A DNA stretch of 60,901 nucleotides from Dehalococcoidia bacterium. Its GTDB lineage: Bacteria; Chloroflexota; Dehalococcoidia; Lucifugimonadales; UBA826. The stretch spans positions 1 through 60,901 of the forward strand of contig JAPYSB010000011.1 of assembly GCA_029936675.1 (NCBI GenBank), read 5' to 3'. The stretch's first letter is position 1. Each line of letters starts with the position of its first letter. Shown in pieces: positions 15,679 to 24,404 of this stretch. Both the position numbers and the translations under genes were made by a program. The notes below the pieces were generated by a model. The model was not told the DNA's origin. It searched no databases and saw only the letters and a list, made by a program, of their open reading frames with translations.

Positions 15679-16944
15679 TTGATTGATATAGAGCTGATTA
15701 GAGAAAAGCCTGAATTTGTTATCCAGTCGTTTAAAAGGCGAGGAAAAGAACTTCCCCTCGCTGAGATAAGTGACCTCGACCAAAGACGTAGGGCTGCTAT
15801 AGCCGAAATGGATTCCTTAAGGTCTAGGCGTAATGTGGTCTCGAAAGATTTAGGGCGCTCTAAAGATAAACCAGCTGATTTAATAGAAGAAATGAGGAAC
15901 GTGGGATCTCAGATCAAAAATTTAGAGGAGGAAGAAAAGGTGATAAGCGGGAGATTGAAGCAAGTAATGCTTGATATGCCTAATCTCCCGAGTGAATCTT
16001 CACCAGATGGTCCTGATGAAAATAGCAATATTGTTATTCGATCTGTGGGTGGTATTCCCAAATTTGATTTCAACCCCAAGCCTCACTGGGAGATAGGTGA
16101 AAATCTGGGGATAATTGATTTTCAAAGGGGAGTTAAATTAGCCAAAACCCGATTCTATTTACTTAAAGGTCAGGGTGCTCGCCTTCAGAGGGCTCTTATA
16201 TCTTGGATGTTGGACTTACACACCGAGAAACATGGATATAGTGAATTGTATTTGCCTTATATGGTGAATAGGGACACGGTCACAGCTTCTAGTCATTTGC
16301 CTCACTTTGAGGAAAACATGTACCACGACGCTGAAGATGATTTGTTCATGGTACCGACTGCTGAAGCTCCGGTAACCGGCATGTTTAGAGATGAAATTTT
16401 GGATGCAGAAACTTTACCCTTAAAATTTGTATCTCATACGCCTTGTTGGCGAAGAGAGAAGTTTTCTGCAGGGAGAGATACCCGTGGGATAAAGAGAGTG
16501 CATCAATTTGACAAGGTTGAAATGTATAAATTTGTTGAACCAGATAAATCTTATGAGGAGCTCGAATTACTTTTAAACGATGCGGAAGAAGTTTGCGTTG
16601 AATTAGGTATTCCCCATAGGGTTCTTGAATTATGCACTGGAGATCTCGGTTTCGCGGCAGCTAAAAGCTATGATGTAGAGATGTGGGGGCCAGGTGCCCA
16701 GGAGTGGCTGGAAGTGTCCTCTTGCTCCAATTGCACCGACTTCCAATCTAGGAGAGCAGCTATTCGCTACAAAGCCTCAGAAAACTCTCGGCCAAAGTTG
16801 GTACACACTTTGAATGGTTCAGGGCTTGCAGTACCTCGGGTCATGATTGCTATTCTTGAGAATTATCAACTGCCTGATGGAACTGTAAAAATACCGGACG
16901 CTCTTAAACCCTACGTTGGATTCGACCTCATCACTGGTGACTGA
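15679..16944 (+). CDS. serS: Seryl-tRNA synthetase
   Basis: This class II synthetase charges tRNA-Ser. It has the N-terminal long coiled-coil arm (about residues 28-100) that grips the tRNA, the TAE loop (VPTAEAP, 226-232), motif 2 (TPCWRREKFSAGRDTRG, about 254-270) and a motif 3 region (LNGSGLAVPRVMIAILENYQ) with its conserved Arg. The length (421 aa) is normal. The start is TTG 15679 with AAGGAG eight bases upstream. It is followed 43 bases later by a cupin gene. Confidence 0.95.
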   Translation: MIDIELIREKPEFVIQSFKRRGKELPLAEISDLDQRRRAAIAEMDSLRSRRNVVSKDLGRSKDKPADLIEEMRNVGSQIKNLEEEEKVISGRLKQVMLDMPNLPSESSPDGPDENSNIVIRSVGGIPKFDFNPKPHWEIGENLGIIDFQRGVKLAKTRFYLLKGQGARLQRALISWMLDLHTEKHGYSELYLPYMVNRDTVTASSHLPHFEENMYHDAEDDLFMVPTAEAPVTGMFRDEILDAETLPLKFVSHTPCWRREKFSAGRDTRGIKRVHQFDKVEMYKFVEPDKSYEELELLLNDAEEVCVELGIPHRVLELCTGDLGFAAAKSYDVEMWGPGAQEWLEVSSCSNCTDFQSRRAAIRYKASENSRPKLVHTLNGSGLAVPRVMIAILENYQLPDGTVKIPDALKPYVGFDLITGD

Positions 16945-16987
16945 GAGCAATATTGTTAGTAATAATTACATTTAAGGAGAAATAAGT

Positions 16988-17362
16988 ATGTACGTAACAC
17001 GACAGGAAGATGTTGATCCTCAAGAAGCAGGAGATGCCCCTCTTTTTTATGGTGGCAGAGTGACAAGACAGCCTCTTGTCGGCCGTACTGAACCCGAGGA
17101 TTATAACTTCGGGATTATTTCTTTCTACGCAGGCGCAAAAAACTATTTCCACACACACACTAGTGATCAAATATTGTTTGCGACGAAGGGACTCGGAATA
17201 GTAGCCAATGAATTAGAAGAGGTTCAAATGGGAACTGGAGACACCGCTTTTATTCCGGCTGGTGAAAAGCATTGGCATGGAGCCGTAGATGGACATGACT
17301 TCTCTCATATTTCCTTAACACGCCCGGGTAGCGTAACTGAGATGTTTAAGCCTGAATCTTAG
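16988..17362 (+). CDS. Small cupin-domain protein
   Basis: This is a single-domain cupin (124 aa) with metal-ligand positions His55, His57 and Gln61 (HTHTSDQ), and His95/His97 in motif 2 (GEKHWHG). The double-stranded beta-helix fold binds a metal and small molecules; enzymatic and sensory roles are both known. AAGGAG seven bases upstream supports the ATG. Its stop lies two bases from that of the convergent MBL gene, so the two have no room for separate terminators. Confidence 0.8.
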   Translation: MYVTRQEDVDPQEAGDAPLFYGGRVTRQPLVGRTEPEDYNFGIISFYAGAKNYFHTHTSDQILFATKGLGIVANELEEVQMGTGDTAFIPAGEKHWHGAVDGHDFSHISLTRPGSVTEMFKPES

Positions 17363-17364
17363 TG

Positions 17365-18348
17365 TTAGGAGCTACTGAATTCATACTGGCTGCCGACACT
17401 GTTCTGTATTATTGAACTTGGTAATTCCTTCACAAGGGACAAAATTGCCTTCTGACCTGTGCAGTGAGCAGGCACCAACCAGTCTGGGTTTAAAGCTTTC
17501 AGATCAGTTATAGTATTTTGTATAGTGGCTGTATCTAGTCCATCCGGTAAATGAAAACCTCCTATGATTGCATGGATTTTGTCTTCTGCTGTCAGTTTTT
17601 TTGCATAGTTGCAGATATTCACGATTCCGGAATGACCACAGCCAGTCACTATTATTAATCCCTTACCTCTTATATTAGCTATCAAAGCTTGATCGTCTAA
17701 GGTAAGAGGATCTGGTTGCCATGAACCCTCATTAAACACTTCTTGTCCCGCCAAACCCTTTTCATAATCGGTGGTTCGATCTACCTCTCCTGTTATGAGT
17801 AATGAATTGTCTAATAAAAAGGATGGAAGACGTGATTCTTCTATCACATCTAGACCACCTTCTTGTAAAGCGATTTTGCTGGTGGTCGGTAAAATACGAG
17901 GCGTTTTACCAGGAAGCCTGATTCTTCTTTTGTTCCAAAATTCGGGATGGATTATCATCGGGGTGGTCTGTGAACCTAAATCATTCAGAATTCCCTCAAT
18001 TCCCATCGTGTGATCAAAATGACCATGACTAAAGACAATTGCCTCAGCATCCTTAGGCGACAAACCCAATATCCTCATATTTTCTGAGACGCCTGTTGGT
18101 GATACCCCAGCATCAAATAGTATGGAATGCTGATCGCCATTATTTTGAATTGTCACCCAGGCTGAAAAACCATGCTCAGCTCTAAGTTGTGATTTAACAA
18201 AACCGTCTTCGGTTAAAGGAGCCATAATTTCTACTTCGGTTGAAGGTCTTTTGACAGGACCTGTGTTGTTTAAGAGACTGCTAACATGATTATCCATCAA
18301 TACAGTGAGGGATAACTGTTCTATGGCTGCAGGAGATATTTTAAGCAT
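17365..18348 (-). CDS. MBL-fold metallo-hydrolase (dihydropterin-synthase-like subgroup)
   Basis: The metal-binding motif is FSHGHFDH (about residues 106-113, H-x-H-x-D-H). A later SGIVNICNYAK segment, preceded by VTGCGH, and GGFHLPDG supply other conserved ligands. The opening LTVLMDNHVSS...EHGFSAWV matches the subgroup that includes archaeal 7,8-dihydropterin-6-methyl-4-(beta-D-ribofuranosyl)aminobenzene 5'-phosphate synthase and many hydrolases of unknown substrate. ATG 18348 is preferred; GGGAG lies about 11 bases upstream. A TTG at 18366 overlaps that ribosome site. The substrate is unknown. Confidence 0.8.
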   Translation of the reverse strand: MLKISPAAIEQLSLTVLMDNHVSSLLNNTGPVKRPSTEVEIMAPLTEDGFVKSQLRAEHGFSAWVTIQNNGDQHSILFDAGVSPTGVSENMRILGLSPKDAEAIVFSHGHFDHTMGIEGILNDLGSQTTPMIIHPEFWNKRRIRLPGKTPRILPTTSKIALQEGGLDVIEESRLPSFLLDNSLLITGEVDRTTDYEKGLAGQEVFNEGSWQPDPLTLDDQALIANIRGKGLIIVTGCGHSGIVNICNYAKKLTAEDKIHAIIGGFHLPDGLDTATIQNTITDLKALNPDWLVPAHCTGQKAILSLVKELPSSIIQNSVGSQYEFSSS

Positions 18349-18530
18349 GGGCCGGATGACTCCCAATAATCCAATGGTTTATGAATTTACAGTGCAGTTT
18401 AATTCGCGATTAAAAGTCGATATTTTCCCTTGTTGCGTAAACGTGCTTGACATCACTAGAATGTGATCTATTCTAAGCCAAAAGAAATTTATGGTCAGAA
18501 GGTTGATCGGAAAACTGGAGAGTGTGATTA

Positions 18531-19511
18531 ATGTTTGCTGCAAGAATAACAAGTCCTAAGAAAATTGAAATCGAGGATATAGAGACTCCCGGCATAAAAG
18601 AGGGACAATGTTTAGTAAAATTGGAGAGATGGTCGGTTTGTGGGAGTGATATTAGACATGCTTATGGCCCTGTGATGCCGGAAGAAGAATACCCTATGCG
18701 GCATGGGGGAGCCTGTCATGAATGTGCAGGGACCATAGTTGAAAGTAAATCCGATAAATTCAAAGTTGGTCAAAGAGTTATAGTTCTGCCTAGCATGAAT
18801 GGCCCCGGAGGCCTGGTTGAATACTATCCAGGTGATGAGGGCAGGATGGCACTGTTACCGGATCACGGTGATCTAGGCGAGTGGATTCTTTGCCAACCAT
18901 CGGGAACGGTTTTGTACTCTTGTCAGCAAATGGGAACAATATTGGGTAAAGATGTAGTTATTATGGGGCAAGGCAGCATCGGGTTATCTTTTACCGCTAT
19001 CGTTGCGAGAGCCGGTGCAAGGAGAATTATCGCGGTTGACCCGCTTGATTATCGATTGGAATGGGGTAAGAAATTCGGAGCTACACATACTATCAACCCT
19101 GATAAGGATAATGTAGATGAGGCCCTTGCTGAAATCACAGACGGAAAACTCGCTGATATATCTGTTGAAGCCTCTGGGTTCCCTAAAGGGTTGAATGCAG
19201 CAATTAGGGGTGCTACTAAGCATGGCAAAGTGATAGTTTTTGGGATACAGGAAGGTCCACGAGGGAAGACTACGGAAATAGATACCCAGTATTTACTCAG
19301 AAATGCCCCTACTATCATTCCTACATCAGGAGCTGGGAGTGGTGATCCTATGGGACATATTGAAAGGATGATTGAGTTGAAGGATCGAGGCTGGTGGAAT
19401 CCTGGAGAAATGAAAACGCATGAGACAAATTTCTCAGACGTCAACGATGCTTACGACCAGTATGAACAGTACCAGGACAATATTATTAAAGTTGTGCTGA
19501 ACAACGAGTAA
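18531..19511 (+). CDS. Zinc-dependent alcohol/polyol dehydrogenase (MDR family)
   Basis: This medium-chain dehydrogenase (326 aa) has catalytic-zinc ligands Cys37 (CGSD), His63 and Glu64 (CHECAG) and the NAD(P)-binding GQGSIG at 146-151, followed by Asp170, which favours NAD. The usual four-cysteine structural-zinc lobe is absent, so the protein is shorter than a classical alcohol dehydrogenase. It opens a catabolic group on the + strand with an enolase-superfamily sugar-acid dehydratase-like gene, which suggests sugar or sugar-acid oxidation, but the substrate is not determined. A terminator follows. Confidence 0.85.
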   Translation: MFAARITSPKKIEIEDIETPGIKEGQCLVKLERWSVCGSDIRHAYGPVMPEEEYPMRHGGACHECAGTIVESKSDKFKVGQRVIVLPSMNGPGGLVEYYPGDEGRMALLPDHGDLGEWILCQPSGTVLYSCQQMGTILGKDVVIMGQGSIGLSFTAIVARAGARRIIAVDPLDYRLEWGKKFGATHTINPDKDNVDEALAEITDGKLADISVEASGFPKGLNAAIRGATKHGKVIVFGIQEGPRGKTTEIDTQYLLRNAPTIIPTSGAGSGDPMGHIERMIELKDRGWWNPGEMKTHETNFSDVNDAYDQYEQYQDNIIKVVLNNE

Positions 19512-19526
19512 GTTTTATTTGGTAAT

Positions 19527-19564
19527 GCAAAAAGGGGGAGACATATTGGTCTTCCCTTTTTTTT
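19527..19564 (+). terminator. Rho-independent terminator after the zinc dehydrogenase gene
   Basis: An A-rich stem with a GGGGGAGA core (ending about 19541) pairs with TCTTCCC (from 19550) and ends in eight T residues. It overlaps a false upstream extension of the next gene, which confirms that the following gene starts at ATG 19606. Confidence 0.8.
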
Positions 19565-19605
19565 GCCATAATTATCTGAAAATTAAGTTAAGCAGGAGTA
19601 TCACG

Positions 19606-20769
19606 ATGAAAATCACATCAGTGAAGGCTATACCCGCTTCACATGCCACCACCAGAGCAGGCACTTCTGTTTCCAGAAATTATGTTTTTGTAAAAATAGA
19701 AACAGATGAAGGTTTGACAGGGTGGGGAGAAGCCACTTGCGGACCTTTAAGCGTGGCTACGATGGTTGATGAATTTGGTGAAGTTATTAATGGTCAGAAT
19801 CCTATGGAAATCGAGAAACACTGGCAGACTTTGTATCATCATTTTCATGTACGGGGAGGCATTGTTCAGATGTCGGCAATCAGTGGAATTGAAATAGCAC
19901 TGTGGGATATAAAAGGCCAAGCTCTCGGCGTACCCGTTTATGAACTTTTAGGCGGGAAAATAAGAGATAGAATTTGGACCTACGGCAGGTGGGATGGCTT
20001 AACCCCTGAAGCAGCAGTAAAGAATGCAATGTTCCACGTAGAACAGGGCCTTACAGCCTTGAAGGGCGATCCCTTTGAGCATCGGGGCATATTTATTGAT
20101 AAGAAATCAGAAGATTTAGCAATATCAAAAATGCGAGCAGTGAGGGAAGCTGTTGGAGATGAAGTAGAACTTTTTGTTGAAGTACATGGAAGGTTGGCCC
20201 CTTCTGATGCTATCAGGGTAGCCAACAGGTTAGAAGAATTTAGACCTTTTTTTTATGAAGAACCAGTGCCACCTCAAAATTTAAAAGCCCTTAAGAAGGT
20301 GGCCGATAATGTGAATATCCCGATCGCCACCGGGGAAAGGCTTCTGACCAAATTTGATTTTGCAGACTTATTGCCTCTGCATATTGTGGACCTGATACAA
20401 CCAGATGTTGTTCAGGCAGGGGGTATTCTTGAACTCAAAAAAATTGCAGCCATGGCGGAGGCTTATTACGTAGGATTTCAACCACATAATCCGTATGGTC
20501 CTTTTTGTACAATTGCTGCACTTCATTTGGATACATGCACCCCGAATTTCTTGATCCAGGAAGGTGGTATCCATCCCTGGTTTCAGGATGCAACGACCGG
20601 CAATTTCCCGATCCAAAAAAATGGCTACTTTGGTGTTCCTACAGGCATAGGTTTGGGTGTAGCAATGGATGAAGATTGGTTGGAGGCAAATCCTTGGAGT
20701 GATAATGCTTACCCTTGGAGACCTAATTTGGGCGCCAATCCGTCGCGTCAAGATGTGTTTTGGTCTTAA
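19606..20769 (+). CDS. Enolase-superfamily sugar-acid dehydratase (galactonate/mannonate dehydratase-like)
   Basis: The 387-aa protein is an MR/MLE-type enolase that removes an alpha-proton next to a carboxylate, using Mg2+. Metal ligands are Glu192 (FVEVHGR), Glu218 (YEEP) and Glu244 (TGER), and the likely acid/base His are 194 and 294 (QPHNPYGP). The HGR-EEP-TGER-QPDVVQAGG pattern is that of D-galactonate and D-mannonate dehydratases, but the first metal ligand is Glu, not the usual Asp. AGGAG seven bases upstream fixes the start. It lies between a sugar-type dehydrogenase and a NIPSNAP gene. Confidence 0.85.
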   Translation: MKITSVKAIPASHATTRAGTSVSRNYVFVKIETDEGLTGWGEATCGPLSVATMVDEFGEVINGQNPMEIEKHWQTLYHHFHVRGGIVQMSAISGIEIALWDIKGQALGVPVYELLGGKIRDRIWTYGRWDGLTPEAAVKNAMFHVEQGLTALKGDPFEHRGIFIDKKSEDLAISKMRAVREAVGDEVELFVEVHGRLAPSDAIRVANRLEEFRPFFYEEPVPPQNLKALKKVADNVNIPIATGERLLTKFDFADLLPLHIVDLIQPDVVQAGGILELKKIAAMAEAYYVGFQPHNPYGPFCTIAALHLDTCTPNFLIQEGGIHPWFQDATTGNFPIQKNGYFGVPTGIGLGVAMDEDWLEANPWSDNAYPWRPNLGANPSRQDVFWS

Positions 20770-20891
20770 ACTATAAATCTCCCGTCCATTTTAATTGCGA
20801 TTTTTAACCTCAGATTTGGATATAATGCCGCCGGAACCTCTTTTGCCATTGGGGCTGTAACTAGAAAATGATAGAAAGGGAGAAAATGACT

Positions 20892-21188
20892 ATGGTTTCA
20901 CAGCTACGTATTTACACTATCAACCGAGGCATGATGGACTCTTGGCTCAACCTGTTTCATAAACATCTTAAGCCTAACCATGAGAAGTATGGCATACCCA
21001 TCGAGTCGAGTTGGGTCAATGCTGACCGGACAGAGTTCATATGGGTGAGAAGTTTCGATAATGTGGAGGCGATTCAAGCTAAAGAAGATGAGTATTATTC
21101 GTCACCCGAGCGTATTGCGTTGGGAGACCAACCGAAAGACCATATTGCCAAAACTGAGGTCCGAGTCGTAGAGCCTACTAACTCCTAG
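20892..21188 (+). CDS. NIPSNAP family protein
   Basis: This is a short single-domain NIPSNAP protein (98 aa). QLRIYTINRGMMDSWLNLF is the family opening, and a YSSPERIALGDQPKDHI segment follows. GGGAG lies nine bases before ATG 20892; ATG 20886 and 20868 are in frame but badly spaced. It follows the enolase gene, as NIPSNAP genes often follow organic-acid degradation genes. Function is not established. Confidence 0.75.
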   Translation: MVSQLRIYTINRGMMDSWLNLFHKHLKPNHEKYGIPIESSWVNADRTEFIWVRSFDNVEAIQAKEDEYYSSPERIALGDQPKDHIAKTEVRVVEPTNS

Positions 21189-21255
21189 GTTCAAATTTCC
21201 CGCAAATATCTAATTAAGCCTAGAATTTCGAACAATACGAGCAGGAGAAGTGGTT

Positions 21256-23226
21256 TTGGCAGTCACAGCAGTAGATATAAAAAGTCGGGTCGAATTTGAT
21301 TCAGGGACTTCTTGGGGTGCATTTGGACCTTATGAAAGGATAGATGGAGTTGTGGACTTTGGGGTTGATCCAAAAAATCCTGCGAATTCCGAAATAATTG
21401 ATTTGCAACATTCCCCGGTGGGTAGTGCTGGTCTAGTAAATTTCAGTTCCGATTTTGTTTTATTAACACCATCAACCAAGGAATCTTCTCGTCTTCTTGT
21501 CGATGTTGTTAACAGGGGAAGGAAAAGAGCGATAGCTGATTTTAATATGGCATCTCCTAACTTGGCTCCGTCGTCCACCATCGAGCCTGGAGACGGGTTT
21601 CTTTTTGAGCGTGGTTACACTGTGGTATCGATTGGCTGGCAGTATGATGTGTATCGTAGTGGGTCTCTACTCGGAATGGACCCACCTCAAGTTGAACTTG
21701 ATGGAAAACCTGTTGAAGGTACCAACTTGGTGGAAATTCGGCCGAATGAAAGAATCAAAAATTCCCTTCTTGCTAACCGGGCCCATAAACCCTATCCCGC
21801 TAGTTCGACCAACAATGCTAAAGCCAATATGTATGTTAAAGATTGGGAGGATGGCCCGCAGGAAGAAATACCTAGAACCGAATGGTCTTTTTCTAAAGAA
21901 CAAAATGGAACTGTTGTTCCTGATGCCGAGTATGTATATATGAAATCTGGATTTTGCCCAGGTAGGATTTATAGCGTTGTATATGAAGCATCAAAAGCAG
22001 TCGTTTCTGGGTCTACCTTGATGGCTGTTCGAGATATTGGTTCCTGGATCAAATATGGTGGTTTGAACTCACCAATAAAAAGTCGACCTACATATGCATA
22101 TGCCTACGGAATATCTCAAACTGGAAGACTTTTGAGACATTATTTATATTCAGGCATGAATTTAGATGAAAAGGGACGCCAGGTATATGATGGACTTCTT
22201 CCTCATGTGGCTGGTGGTAGACGTGGGGATTTCAATCATAGATTTGCACAACCTTCACAACAATCTTCTCCTGGATTCGGCCATATGTATCCTTTTGCGG
22301 ATGAACCTACAGAGGATCCGTATGGGAGGAAATTGGAAGGACTTCAAGACAGACAGAAAACTTTTGGTGGACTGCCAAAGGTTATTTATACCAATACCTC
22401 GGCGGAATATTGGAGGGGTGATGCCTCGTTATCCCATGTTGATCTGAGAGGTCGCCAGGATCTTGATTTACCTCAAAATACTAGAAGTTACCTATTCTCA
22501 GGAACACAACATGTACCAAGGGAACTTCCCCAAATGAAAGATCCTGGTCCGGACGGATCACTCGGACTTTATGGTTTCAATGTCGTTGACTTCCGACCCC
22601 TTCTAAGGTCAGCGCTTTGCAACCTTGTGTCTTGGGTTGAAGAGGGCCTTGAACCACCAAAAAGTAAGGTGCCAAGGCTTGATGACGGCACTGCCAGTAC
22701 CATTCCTGATGTTCTAGAGATATTCACAGGAGCACTTGGGTTAAAGATTCCAGATCCTTCTCAAATGTGGCGGCTTAGGGAAATGGATATGGGTTTACGA
22801 GAGGATGTTGGCATAGCCACATATCCTATAAAGGAAGGCAGGGAATATCCTAGATTTGTTTCATCAGTGGATAAGGACGGGAACGAAGTTGCTGGTATTC
22901 GGATGCCTGATGTATCGGTTCCAGTTGGCACTCATACAGGCTGGAATCCTCGCGACCCATCAACAGGAGCCCCCGATCAGATTATTTCAATGGTTGGATT
23001 CACCAATTATTTTCCAGTAACTGGAAAATCTTTTAGGTCCCATGATGATTTAAGAAATTCAAATAATGACAGGTATTTGTCAAAGGAAAATTATTTGGAA
23101 ATGGTTTCTAAAGCCACAGAGGAATTGGTTAAGGAAAGATATCTAATTAAGGAAGACATTGATGTGGTGCTGCAAAAATGCGGCCAAAGATATGACGAGG
23201 CCATTTCTAGAGGGAATCAAGTTTAA
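21256..23226 (+). CDS. Large alpha/beta hydrolase-domain protein
   Basis: This 656-aa protein matches the large alpha/beta-hydrolase-domain family of esterase-like proteins (PF20091 type). A beta-rich N-terminal part contains LVDVVNRGRKRA and GDGFLFERGYTVVSIGWQYDV. The nucleophile region GISQTGRLLRHYLY (G-x-S-x-x-G-R) carries the probable catalytic Ser. A conserved Asn-His/Phe-rich stretch follows (GGRRGDFNHRFAQPSQ). TTG 21256 is preferred because AGGAG is eight bases upstream; GTG 21250 is too close. No signal peptide is visible, so it is probably cytoplasmic. The substrate is unknown. Confidence 0.78.
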   Translation: MAVTAVDIKSRVEFDSGTSWGAFGPYERIDGVVDFGVDPKNPANSEIIDLQHSPVGSAGLVNFSSDFVLLTPSTKESSRLLVDVVNRGRKRAIADFNMASPNLAPSSTIEPGDGFLFERGYTVVSIGWQYDVYRSGSLLGMDPPQVELDGKPVEGTNLVEIRPNERIKNSLLANRAHKPYPASSTNNAKANMYVKDWEDGPQEEIPRTEWSFSKEQNGTVVPDAEYVYMKSGFCPGRIYSVVYEASKAVVSGSTLMAVRDIGSWIKYGGLNSPIKSRPTYAYAYGISQTGRLLRHYLYSGMNLDEKGRQVYDGLLPHVAGGRRGDFNHRFAQPSQQSSPGFGHMYPFADEPTEDPYGRKLEGLQDRQKTFGGLPKVIYTNTSAEYWRGDASLSHVDLRGRQDLDLPQNTRSYLFSGTQHVPRELPQMKDPGPDGSLGLYGFNVVDFRPLLRSALCNLVSWVEEGLEPPKSKVPRLDDGTASTIPDVLEIFTGALGLKIPDPSQMWRLREMDMGLREDVGIATYPIKEGREYPRFVSSVDKDGNEVAGIRMPDVSVPVGTHTGWNPRDPSTGAPDQIISMVGFTNYFPVTGKSFRSHDDLRNSNNDRYLSKENYLEMVSKATEELVKERYLIKEDIDVVLQKCGQRYDEAISRGNQV

Positions 23227-23281
23227 GTAGGTACGATATTGGTATTACATCAGATAGGTATTAAATTCGGATGAACGAATT

Positions 23282-24241
23282 TTAACTAAGCGAAGCGCCT
23301 GTTGCGTCGGTGTATATGCTGTAAATTGAGCGACTTGCTGTAATAAATAAACGATTGCGTTTATGTCCCCCAAATGTAAGGTTGGATGGGACTTCCGGTA
23401 AATATATCCTACCAATTAAGTCGGATGAATCGTTATATATCGCTATAGAATTAGTTCCTCGCTGAGCTGATGCCCACAGATTCCCGTCAGTATCACAGCG
23501 CATACCGTCTGTTGAATCCTCACCGGTCTCTGTAAATGTTTTTCCTTCGCCTAAGCTGTCTCCACTGTTTGACAGTTGATAAATATAAATAGCATTAGGG
23601 TTATTTGAGCCAGAATCCGATATATAAAGGTACGTGAAGTCTGGTGAGAAACAAAGTCCGTTGGGACGGACAAGACCTGTCGCCTTTACTTCTACTGCTC
23701 CTGACGAAGGGTCAATTCTATACACTGCGGTTGGTAATTCAGGTTCAGACCGGTCCCCTTCATAATTGTTTAAAATTCCATATCCAGGGTCCGTAAACCA
23801 AATTGCACCGTCTTTATGAATCGCAACATCATTAGGGGCATTTAGTTTTGAATTTCCGAAGGAGTCTGCAATTATGGTGATTGACCCGTCAAATTCTGTT
23901 CTAGTGACCCTTCTAGTTAGATGCTCGCAGGTGATGAGCCTACCCAAATTGTCTCTTGCGTTGCCGTTAGCATTATAGGATGGGTCACGATATCCACTAA
24001 CGATTCCGGTTTCTTCTGTCCATCTCAGGATTCTATTATTTGGGATATCACTGAATAGAAGATATCTTCCATCACCAAACCACGCTGGTCCTTCGGTCCA
24101 TCTACAGCCTGTATAAAGGCGTTCCATTCCAGCATTTCCGAGAACATAGCGTTTGAAACTTTCGTCTATTACCTCTACAAAAGGTTCTGGATACGGGGTG
24201 GTATCTTTTTCCCAATTTCTTACGGTACTATTTATATTCAT
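23282..24241 (-). CDS. SMP-30/gluconolactonase family protein
   Basis: This six-blade beta-propeller (319 aa) has TEGPAWF early, which supplies the first metal ligand (Glu). It continues with FSDIPNNRILRW, APNDVAIHKDGAIWFTDPGYG (Asn and Asp ligands) and RPNGLCFSPDFTYLYISDSG. These are the gluconolactonase/SMP-30 signatures. Members hydrolyse sugar or aromatic lactones with Ca2+ or other divalent metals. Its location in a sugar-acid gene group agrees with lactone hydrolysis upstream of the dehydratase. AAGGA supports ATG 24241. Confidence 0.85.
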   Translation of the reverse strand: MNINSTVRNWEKDTTPYPEPFVEVIDESFKRYVLGNAGMERLYTGCRWTEGPAWFGDGRYLLFSDIPNNRILRWTEETGIVSGYRDPSYNANGNARDNLGRLITCEHLTRRVTRTEFDGSITIIADSFGNSKLNAPNDVAIHKDGAIWFTDPGYGILNNYEGDRSEPELPTAVYRIDPSSGAVEVKATGLVRPNGLCFSPDFTYLYISDSGSNNPNAIYIYQLSNSGDSLGEGKTFTETGEDSTDGMRCDTDGNLWASAQRGTNSIAIYNDSSDLIGRIYLPEVPSNLTFGGHKRNRLFITASRSIYSIYTDATGASLS

Positions 24242-24404
24242 GAAATTGAATTCCTTATGTATAGGTCAATCATGGGACTGTAGGTGGTAAATTTTTGGTA
24301 GAGACTAATTCCAAAGGGAATCAAAAATATTCAGGACAGTCCCATTTTATCCAAATAACTGACCTCGGCAAGTTTATTACACAGAACAGGTAGGTTGAAG
24401 TATT

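Noticed and set aside
19519-19605. Upstream extension of the first enolase gene (29 extra residues)
   Set aside because: It runs through a terminator hairpin, while AGGAG marks the start at 19606.
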